The notes under the pieces were generated by a model that was not told where the DNA came from, did no database searches, and worked only from the letters and a program-made list of their open reading frames with translations. Made by a program: the position numbers and the translations under genes. Shown here piece after piece: positions 57,425 through 64,000 of a DNA stretch of 64,000 nucleotides; the first letter of the stretch is position 1; every line of letters starts with the position of its first letter. Source of the DNA: Lasiosphaeria ovina (lineage: Eukaryota; Ascomycota; Sordariomycetes; Sordariales; Lasiosphaeriaceae); the NCBI GenBank assembly GCA_033439765.1, contig JAULSN010000001.1:1116001-1180000 (forward strand), in the 5' to 3' direction.

Positions 57425-58420
57425 TTAGTCTCTGACTCTCAAGAGTGAGCTGGGAGAGCTCGGAGCTTGCACCTGCACCTGCACCTGCACCTGCATCTTT
57501 TCTCCCTTTCCATTGCTGCCGGATCCTCCGCTGCGCGCGGTCGAGATGGAGTGTTTCAGAGCCTCGCTGGCGTCTCCATCACCCACCCAAGCCGCGGCCT
57601 CCGAGGAGGTAACGCCGCTGCCAGATGCGTTGTTGCTACTGCTGTTCTCGGTGACAGCGACGCCAGCCTCAGGTGCTGATGGGATGCTGCTGTCGTTGTG
57701 TTTGACGACGTATAGTGTCAGAAAGTCGGAGCGCGCGTGCGCCTGCTCGGGCTCCCACGTCGACGCCTCCAGGCCTTGTAGGAACTGCCCCCCGCCGCTG
57801 GAGTCGCGCAGCCATTCCCGCAGCGCGGTCAGATTCTCTCCGGATGGCGAGCTGATTTCTTGCAGGCGGTGGACTTGTGGTGGGGTGGTGTTAGTTGAGA
57901 TAAGATATGGACGTGCGTGGCGTTGCGTTGGGGGAGGGGAGGAGAGAGGAGGGGAGGAGAGAGGAGGGGAGGAGAGGGGAGGGGAGGGGAGGGGAGAGGA
58001 GGCTTGCTCTGCCCTCTTGATCTTCTTTTTCGATATGAACATACCTTGAAGAAGCTGCTCGTCTGATTCGAGGATCGCGGTAAGCTTGAGTCAAGCTCTG
58101 AGCATGCAAGGAGGAGGCGACGTACTGTACTCCTTGAGCTTATCCTGGATGCGCGCCAGCAGGTCGAGCTGGGCCGAGTGGCTGCCGTAGTCGCTGGCCA
58201 ACAGCTTCTCGAAGCTGGCGTGGAAGTCGCGGCCCGCGGCGGCGTCTTCCTGCACGATGCCGTCAATCTCGTGCTCGAGCCGGACCATGTCGGCCTGCAG
58301 CTTTAGCAGCGCGAGCATGTTGAGCCGGCTGAAGCGCCGGAAGATGGCCAGCTCGCTATCACCGCCCATCAGCTGGGCCAGGCCGTGGTAGCCGCGGGGA
58401 GGGGCCGGCGAGGTGAGCAT
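57425..58420 (-). CDS. DUF6594 family protein, with an unresolved frame break (possible pseudogene)
   Basis: Exon 1 from the ATG at 58420 to about 58126 encodes MLTSPAPPRGYHGLAQLMGG, AIFRRFSRLNMLALLKLQAD and a helical region ending KDKLKEY-like (IQDKLKEY), typical of DUF6594. A middle piece (58045-58084) encodes LTAILESDEQLLQ and joins through intron 57874-58044 (GTATGT...CACAAG) to exon 3 (57425-57873; VHRLQEISSPSGENLTALRE). Exon 2 and 3 frames agree, but exon 1 and exon 2 do not: the only sensible GT (58125) and AG (58085) leave a 41-nt intron and a one-base frame error, and other acceptors run into an in-frame TGA. The usual C-terminal membrane helices are absent; the tail is Ser/Ala-rich and ends with a QVQVQVQ repeat. 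The function is unknown. It could be a pseudogene, an assembly indel or unusual splicing. Confidence 0.6.
57930..58002. repeat. Purine-rich minisatellite (GGGGAGGAGAGAGGA-like units)
   Basis: Imperfect tandem units of about 15 nt, later collapsing to GGGGA repeats. It lies within the second DUF6594 intron, where the transcript strand is pure pyrimidine. Confidence 0.85.
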
Positions 58421-59798
58421 TATTGCTACTTGGCTTTGGTATTTCCTTCCCCGGGGGGGTGTCGATGGAGAGGGAAGACATGACAAGGACAAGCTGGACT
58501 GGCCACGGACAGGAGCACTTTTTATATCAAACTATACCCACAGCCACAGCCCGACTTACACACCCGCCATGCATGCATGCTGTGATACCAGCGGACAGGA
58601 TGCTCAACCTATCAGCGTGACCGAAACCGACGACTATGCACGCCACTGTGCAACCCAGTCTGAGGAAACTACAAAACAGCCCGGCCAGTCAGGAGTCGAA
58701 TCGAGACAGAAAGGAATGATTGGGCGCTGAACACGGCAAGCCCGGCCAGCTGCAGCTTCTCTAACAGACTCACTCGTTTCCAGTTGTGATGCTGCAGAGA
58801 GAAAGGGGTATGGCCTAGAATGCTCACCTCTAAAACATAGGTAACATCTCTTTATTCGGTTTTTGACCTGTACTTTTGACAACGAGTCGCCGTCCGCCCT
58901 GCACAATCATTTCGAGGGGGATAAATAGCGGCGTGTGTTGCTATGCAGTCATGATGGGGCCTCTTGACCAACACCAGCACTCCGCCCCCCTTGTATTTGT
59001 ATTTGTATTTCATTTTCACTCAGTGCATCCTTGACTTGATTGAGAAATAAACGGCTACAAGATAGAAGCATGGCTCTGCCCTGCGTATTAGATTCGGGGC
59101 CGCAGAATGGAGTATTCGTTGCTTGTTTTGAACCACTAGAACGAACCTACCTTGGGCAATGGAGGTGGTTGGCACCAGCCCGAGCTTGCAAACCCACCTA
59201 CAGTTGTCGGTAAACAGGATCGTTGCACACGTAATAGCGCCGGTCGTGACGTCTCTGACTGGGAAAAGGTAAAAGAAGAGCGAGCGTCAGGAACTGAAGT
59301 AAGTGCGAGGCTGTTGTTGATGTTGTCTTGTCATTGTTGCTCGGTGGCTGCAACCTAAACTGCCCCGCAAGAGCCTGCCAGCGCCGAGATCGGCCGCCGA
59401 TGATCACCCCCCCCCCCCCCACCCCTTTTCCCCAGCTTCACGAGGCGAGGGGAGTGGCCTCCAAGTGCTGGGAATAAGACCAGAGTTAGATCAGACGAAG
59501 GAGCGCAGATGCATACAAGTAGGAGAGCACATCCCAGGCCGGTTTCGTGAGGGGATCCCTCCCTCTCTGTCTCTCGTACTTCTCTTTGAGGCTGGCTCTC
59601 GGTTGATACATACTTCCACTTGTCAGTGGCAGGCCGCAGCCTCCTCGTAGCACACACATACCTACCGGCCGAGTGGCATCCTGTATTACACAGTCCTCCA
59701 CACAGGCAGGCTGCTTGGTCTAACTAGGCGCCTTGCTTTGCGCTTCACTGTTCACGCCATACCTAGCTCTACGTCGAACCCATCTCGCGCGGTCCATC
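58421..59798. other. Divergent intergenic region between DUF6594 and methyltransferase genes
   Basis: No supported gene. It contains ATGC repeats near 58567, TGTATT repeats near 58991-59011, and a 14-C run at 59407-59420. Both flanking promoters should be here. Confidence 0.55.
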
Positions 59799-60051
59799 AT
59801 GGCGTCGTCCACCCCGGCCCCTGGTAGCCAGGAGGAGAAGAAGGACCACTGGACGACCGAGGTAACGTGCCACTGTCTATCCCCTGTCCTACACTTGCAA
59901 CAAGGGCGGTGTTGTTGACAACGCGGAAACAGGCCTACCAGAACGCTGCCTCGTTCGTGCCCAAGCTGGCCACCAAGATTGTGCAGTGGCTTGACCCGCA
60001 AAAGGACGACCGGATCCTGGATATCGGCTGCGGCGGTGTGTTTTGATTTCC

Positions 60052-60101
<50 letters not shown>

Positions 60102-60946
60102 TTTTTACAGGCCGAGGGCATGCACAGCACAATACGGATACCTACCCAGTCACCGACTAACAACCGCTTCATGCAGATGGGGTCTTGGACATTGAGTTCG
60201 CCGAGATTGTGTCGCAGGGCCAGGGCCACCTGCACGGCGTCGACAGCTCGCCAGCCTTGGTGCAGGCAGCCCAGAAAGCGGCCCGCGACAAGTGCGTCGA
60301 GGGCAAGGCGACCTTTGAAGGCAAGTTGAGACTCTCCTTGCGCCCTTGTCAAGAATGGTCAAACCAAGCTGACCTGCTTCCCGCACCAGTGCTCGACGCG
60401 AACGAGCTCACCAGCAAGGCCGGCGAGCTGCAGAGCCAAAGGTTCAACAAGGCCTTCTCCAACGCGGCCATGCACTGGATCCTGCGGCCGGCGGAGAAGC
60501 GCGAGGGCTTCTTCCGGGGGGTGCGCGAGGCGCTGGCGCCGGGGGCCGTGTTCGCCTTCGAGATGGGCGGGTTGGGCAACGTGTCCGAGATCCGCGCGGC
60601 GCTGCTGATGGCCGCGGGGCGGCGCGTCGGGCTGGACCGCGCCCAGGCCGTCGACCCGTGGTTCTTCCCCGATGAGGTCTGGATCCGCGACATCATGGAG
60701 CAGCAGGTCGGCGGCTGGCGCGTCGACCGCATCGAGCGCGAGTGGCGGCCCACGACGGCAGACGTTGGTGGTGTCGTGGCGTGGGTGCGTATCATGGCGG
60801 CTCAGTTCATCGAGGCTCTTCCCGAGGCCGAGCGCGAGGGCTTTGTCAAGGAGGTTGTCGACGTCCTCGAGATTGTCTGCGCCAAGCCCGGCGGCGGCTT
60901 CATGTATAGCTATGTGCGCCTGAGGGTGTTGGCGACCAAGATTTAA
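59799..60946 (+). CDS. Class I SAM-dependent methyltransferase (trans-aconitate methyltransferase-like)
   Basis: Four exons: 59799-59861, 59933-60035, 60177-60320 and 60390-60946; 288 aa, start ccatcATGGcg. Introns are 59862-59932 (GTAACG...AAACAG), 60036-60176 (GTGTGT...ATGCAG) and 60321-60389, a probable GC-AG intron (GAAG|GCAAGT...CACCAG). Motif I is ILDIGCGDGVLDIEFA, split by intron 2; HLHGVDSSPALVQAAQ is the ribose-binding strand; FNKAFSNAAMHWILRP resembles motif IV of the trans-aconitate/ubiquinone-type family; LAPGAVFAFEMGG follows. The C-terminus is YVRLRVLATKI. The substrate is unknown. No signal peptide, so probably cytosolic. The 69-nt last intron is in frame, so retention would add 23 residues rather than break the protein. 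Confidence 0.92.
60054..60106 (+). repeat. (CT)20-T14 tract within methyltransferase intron 2
   Basis: Twenty CT units at 60054-60093 run into a T run ending at 60106, followed by ACAG at 60107-60110. It resembles a strong polypyrimidine tract and acceptor but is upstream of the acceptor that keeps the frame (60176). Confidence 0.9.
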
Positions 60947-61383
60947 GTTGCAGCTCCAATGTTGCCGCAATTCTCGTTCAGTTAAGGATCGTGCTGTGCT
61001 GCATCCAAAAGGTATCTGTGAAAGCCGACCTCAAAATTTGGCCCGAATTTCCATCCTGCAAATAACCTTACAATGGGTGAGGTGTGTGTGGTGAAGGAGC
61101 GTCGTTTCGCCGTGCTAATCGGCGCTGGAGGTTGCTAAAAGCGGATTGGTGCGGGGAAATGACGTTGCCTAGCGTACAGTAAGTAGTGTGGTTGACAGGG
61201 CCCGAGAGGCCGTTGTTTCCGGGGAACGCCGCCGATAACAAAGCGATAAAGGTAAGTAGTCCAGTCCCCGTAAACCTTTGCGTCTGGACTGGATCCAAAC
61301 CAAACAACAACACCCTGAGCCTCACACGCTCTCTCTATTGGCCTCCCCAGCACCAGATCACAGCGCAGTCTGGGATTTCGAAA
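60947..61383. other. Intergenic region, probable promoter of the DUF1776 gene
   Basis: Holds the methyltransferase 3' UTR and the upstream region of the DUF1776 gene. No other gene seen. Confidence 0.6.
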
Positions 61384-63003
61384 ATGTCTGCAGATGACCA
61401 GGCATTTCTGGACGTGGTAAGCACACATTTCTCTCGCTGGAGCGTGTTTGAGAGGCGAGCCAACTGACTGACGCTGGGTACGTGCAGCTGTCGTCCCTGC
61501 CCAACGACATCCAACGCTACTCGTCCGATGTCGCCGGCTACATCGACAAACACGTCGAGCAGATAGCCGACTCGATACGAGACGCCCTCGCTTCCTCGCC
61601 CTGGGTGCCAGAGTCGCTGCGACCGCCACCACCGCCGCCACCGCCGCCTGCCTTTGCCGTGCCGTCGTCGTCGACTTTGGAGAGCCTTCAGGCATGGTTT
61701 TCGCGGCACAAGTTCATCACGGCCGTCGTGGTCCTGGCCGCCGGCACTGTGGTCTACCGCTCATACAGGAGCAGCGTGCTGCGCCGCAAGACGCGCCGTG
61801 CCAGACGGTCTCGGGACGGCGGCCGCGTCGAGGTGGTGGTGGTGGCCGGATCCCCAGCCCTGCCCCTGACACGATCTCTGTCGTTGGACCTCGAGAGGAA
61901 AGGCTTCATCGTCTTTGTCGTGTCCAACGGCCCCGAGGACGATGTTCTGATCCAGAGCCTGGCGCGGCAGGATATCAAATCCCTGTCCATGGACATTACT
62001 GATGTATGTTGTCCCCATCCCGTATCCTCTCGCGACACATCATACGGCAATAGCTGACCTTTCCGAACAGCCTCCGAGTGCTGGTGGAACCATCGAGCGC
62101 TTTGCGAGCTATCTCCAGTCACAACATGTTGCAATTCCCCAGGGCAAGCGGCACCACCTCTCACTAAAAGGCGTGATACTTATTCCCTCGCTCAACTACC
62201 AAACCTCACCCATCGCCACCATACCCCCCTCAAGTTTCGCAGACTTGTTTAACACCCACCTCCTGCAACCCATCCTCACAATCCAGGCCTTCCTCCCCCT
62301 CCTGACCGCCCGCCTGGGCCTATCGCCTAGCGAGAAGCTAAGCCCTAAAGTACTCGTCCTCACCCCCTCCATCATCTCCTCCATCAACCCCCCCTTTCAC
62401 GCCCCAGAGGCCACAATATGCTCGGCCCTATCGGCCTTTACCGAGGTGCTGGCGGCCGAGCTGCGCCCGCTCGCCATTCCTGTGACCCACCTCCAGCTCG
62501 GCACCTTTGACTTCTCTAGCTTTGCGCCGGCGCGGAGCGGCAGCAGCACCGGCCAGCGGTTTCAGACGACGACGTGGCCCGACTCGGTGCGGCACACGTA
62601 CGGCAGGAACTTTGTGAGCCAGTCGGGCTCGGCCATCAGCACAGGGCGCATCGGCGGGCTACGGGGCAGTTCCCTGCGGGACCTGCACAACGCTGTGTTC
62701 GACGTGCTCGACGGCTCCGATACGAGCGCCACGGTGCGCGTCGGCCTCGGGTCCAGCGTCTACGGGTTCGTGGGCCGTTTCGTGCCGCGTGGCCTCGTCG
62801 CCTGGATGATGGGCATCCGCAAGGTGGACGAGCTCGCCGCCTGGCAGTCGAGCGGCCCCAACAGCCTGCACGATAGCCCGCGCAGCCCGCGGTCCATCAT
62901 GGGCAGCGGCGAGAGCGAGACGGGCGGCGACGAGAACCACGAGTCGTTTGTTGCCGTGCCGGAGCATCACGTCGGCGAATCGCATGTGTGGAAGGAAGGC
63001 TGA
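61384..63003 (+). CDS. DUF1776 family protein (SDR-like, YNL181W/PBR1 type)
   Basis: Exons are 61384-61416 (MSADDQAFLDV), 61488-62003 and 62071-63003; introns 61417-61487 (GTAAGC...GTGCAG) and 62004-62070 (GTATGT...GAACAG); 493 aa. The N-terminal LSSLPNDIQRYSSDVAGYID is typical of DUF1776. A nine-proline run follows, then a single membrane segment (FITAVVVLAAGTVVYRSY) and a basic patch. A divergent short-chain-dehydrogenase fold comes next: VEVVVVAGSPALPLTRSLSL in place of the usual Gly-rich loop, FIVFVVSNGPEDDVLIQSLA, LKGVILIPSLNYQTSPI, KVLVLTPSIISSINPPFHAP and FTEVLAAELRPLAIPVTHLQ. The C-terminus has RKVDELAAWQ and a Ser/Asp-rich tail. The yeast homologue is essential and poorly understood; enzymatic activity is doubtful because the cofactor loop is altered. 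Confidence 0.92.
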
Positions 63004-63433
63004 GAGCGGCAAGTCTGGTGCTACCGCCTGGAGGCCCGAGAAAAACTCCCACTTGCTCGGCGCATTTTGTTGATATGGGTGCCGCGTGAAGACGCCGTGT
63101 TGGATATGCCGAGTTTTGAAACCATCACTACTCCGTGTACTAGTTCTAGCTTATTGACGATTTGCATGAAATATGTAATGCATGATTGGCAAATAATTCA
63201 CCTATATATATGTACATGAACAAATGAGCAAATGAGCAAACAATAATAATACTACCTAGCCCTTGATTCCGTTCCGTTTTGTGGCCATTTCCCTGGGTGA
63301 AGGATAAAATTGCAGGAGCCCGTTCCTGTAGGAGACGGCTCATCAAGCAAAAACAAAAGACAAAAAAAGGCAGCATCCCTCTGCTCATCTTCGTCCTCTC
63401 CAATTAATATTGATATCCGATTCCCACCTGGAC
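63004..63433. other. Convergent 3' region between DUF1776 and CPSF30 genes
   Basis: AT-rich, with TATATATA near 63203-63210. No gene seen. Confidence 0.6.
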
Positions 63434-64000
63434 TTAGTGAGCTCCTCCTCTCCCCCTGAACCGCCCCCCCTTGCCTCTCCACCGCCCGCCTCGGTTGCCG
63501 GAGCGGTCCTTATGGCCCCCGCGCTCGTGACCGCTGCCGCCGCTGCCGTCCCTATCCCGGCCCGCATTGGCAGCGCCGCTGTTGCTCCGGCCGCCGTCGT
63601 GCATATTATCACCGCGGTCCTGCTGTTGCTGGTGCTGGTGCTGGTGCTGGTTGTCGTTATACTGGTACTGCCCATGCTCGTCCCCGCCGCCACCACCCAT
63701 CTCTGCCGACGCATCCGCCGCAGCAGCCGCTTCCTCGGCGGCAGCCTTGGCGGCGTCGTCGCGCGCGTGCGGCCGCTCCATGTCCTTGTAGGCGGTCCAG
63801 CGGGCGTGGGCGCCCTCCTTGCAGGCGCGGCCGAACGGGCAGAAGCCCGCCAGGTAGTACGCGCACAGCTGGGCGCGGCGCACGTGCTTCTTGTCGCAGC
63901 GCGGTCCCAGCGGGCAGAAGCCGCGGTCGTAGTGCGGGCACGGCGGCAGCTTGGACTGCGGGTCGATGTGCAGGTATAAGCACTCGTCGCCGTTGCTGCA
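63434..64000 (-). CDS. yth1: CPSF30/YTH1-type mRNA 3'-end-processing zinc-finger protein (C-terminal part, gene runs off the right edge)
   Basis: The frame is open from the window edge to the stop at 63434 (188 residues seen). It begins inside a CCCH finger ([20 protein letters not shown]), then [19 protein letters not shown] and [20 protein letters not shown], each C-x7/8-C-x5-C-x3-H, followed by [12 protein letters not shown]. These match CPSF30/Yth1, the poly(A)-signal-reading subunit of the cleavage and polyadenylation factor. The tail is Ala-rich, then His/Gln-rich, then RG/RGG-rich ([19 protein letters not shown]), more extended than in yeast Yth1 and likely RNA-binding. The N-terminal fingers lie outside the window. 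The internal in-frame start suggested near 63883 is a GTG (Val) within the protein. Confidence 0.93.
   Translation of the reverse strand, partial: CSNGDECLYLHIDPQSKLPPCPHYDRGFCPLGPRCDKKHVRRAQLCAYYLAGFCPFGRACKEGAHARWTAYKDMERPHARDDAAKAAAEEAAAAADASAEMGGGGGDEHGQYQYNDNQHQHQHQQQQDRGDNMHDGGRSNSGAANAGRDRDGSGGSGHERGGHKDRSGNRGGRWRGKGGRFRGRGGAH

Noticed and set aside
63434..63883. Stand-alone gene for a short Arg/Gly-rich protein
   Set aside because: The apparent start is GTG inside a conserved CCCH finger ([10 protein letters not shown]); the frame continues upstream to the window edge as CPSF30.

Overview
This window is nuclear DNA from a filamentous ascomycete (Pezizomycotina), most likely a Sordariomycete. 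The evidence is short GT-AG introns of about 55-170 nt with CTAAC/CTGAC-type branch points, fungal-specific families (COP9 subunit 7, RAX1-type RGS protein, DUF1776, DUF6594, HMT1-type vacuolar ABC transporter), and intergenic DNA full of TAGG/CCTA and TACGGAGTA-like motifs. There are no operons, no rRNA or tRNA genes that I can recognise, and no intact transposon. Exon borders below were placed by reading splice sites and checking that the reading frame continues.

Layout, left to right. 1-4.1 kb: no supported gene. 4.2-8.1 kb (+): HMT1-like vacuolar ABC transporter with a probable last exon carrying a PAM2 (poly(A)-binding-protein-binding) motif. 9.8-13.4 kb (-): Cu+ P-type ATPase of the CCC2/CtaA type, convergent with HMT1. 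16.1-17.4 kb (+): COP9 signalosome subunit 7. 18.5-19.8 kb (-): RAX1-like RGS membrane protein. 20.9-21.5 kb (+): ribosomal protein eL31. 22.0-22.6 kb (-): UBE2C/UbcH10-type E2. 23.7-25.4 kb (+): CHK1 checkpoint kinase. 26.7-28.2 kb (-): SprT-like metalloprotease. 30.5-32.6 kb (-): F-box protein. 35.0-38.3 kb (+): uncharacterised serine-rich protein with two C-terminal membrane segments. 40.0-45.0 kb (-): full-length class C (MRP-type) ABC transporter. 45.0-51.6 kb: 6.5 kb with no supported gene. 51.6-54.0 kb (+): CAF-1 subunit CAC2. 55.2-57.1 kb (+): amidase. 57.4-58.4 kb (-): DUF6594 protein with an unresolved frame break. 59.8-60.9 kb (+): SAM-dependent methyltransferase with a probable GC-AG intron. 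61.4-63.0 kb (+): DUF1776 protein. 63.4 kb to the right edge (-): C-terminal part of CPSF30/YTH1.

Themes. Two heavy-metal transporters (vacuolar HMT1 and secretory-pathway Cu-ATPase) lie tail to tail. A mitotic E2 and the CHK1 kinase share a divergent promoter holding two MBF-like ACGCG(A/T) elements, and a SprT-type protease follows CHK1, so cell-cycle and DNA-damage genes sit together. The most noteworthy signals are the PAM2-bearing alternative terminal exon of the ABC transporter, the MBF elements, a four-codon uORF overlapping the CAC2 start codon, the GC-AG intron and decoy acceptor of the methyltransferase, and the DUF6594 frame break. I found no clearly new multi-gene system.
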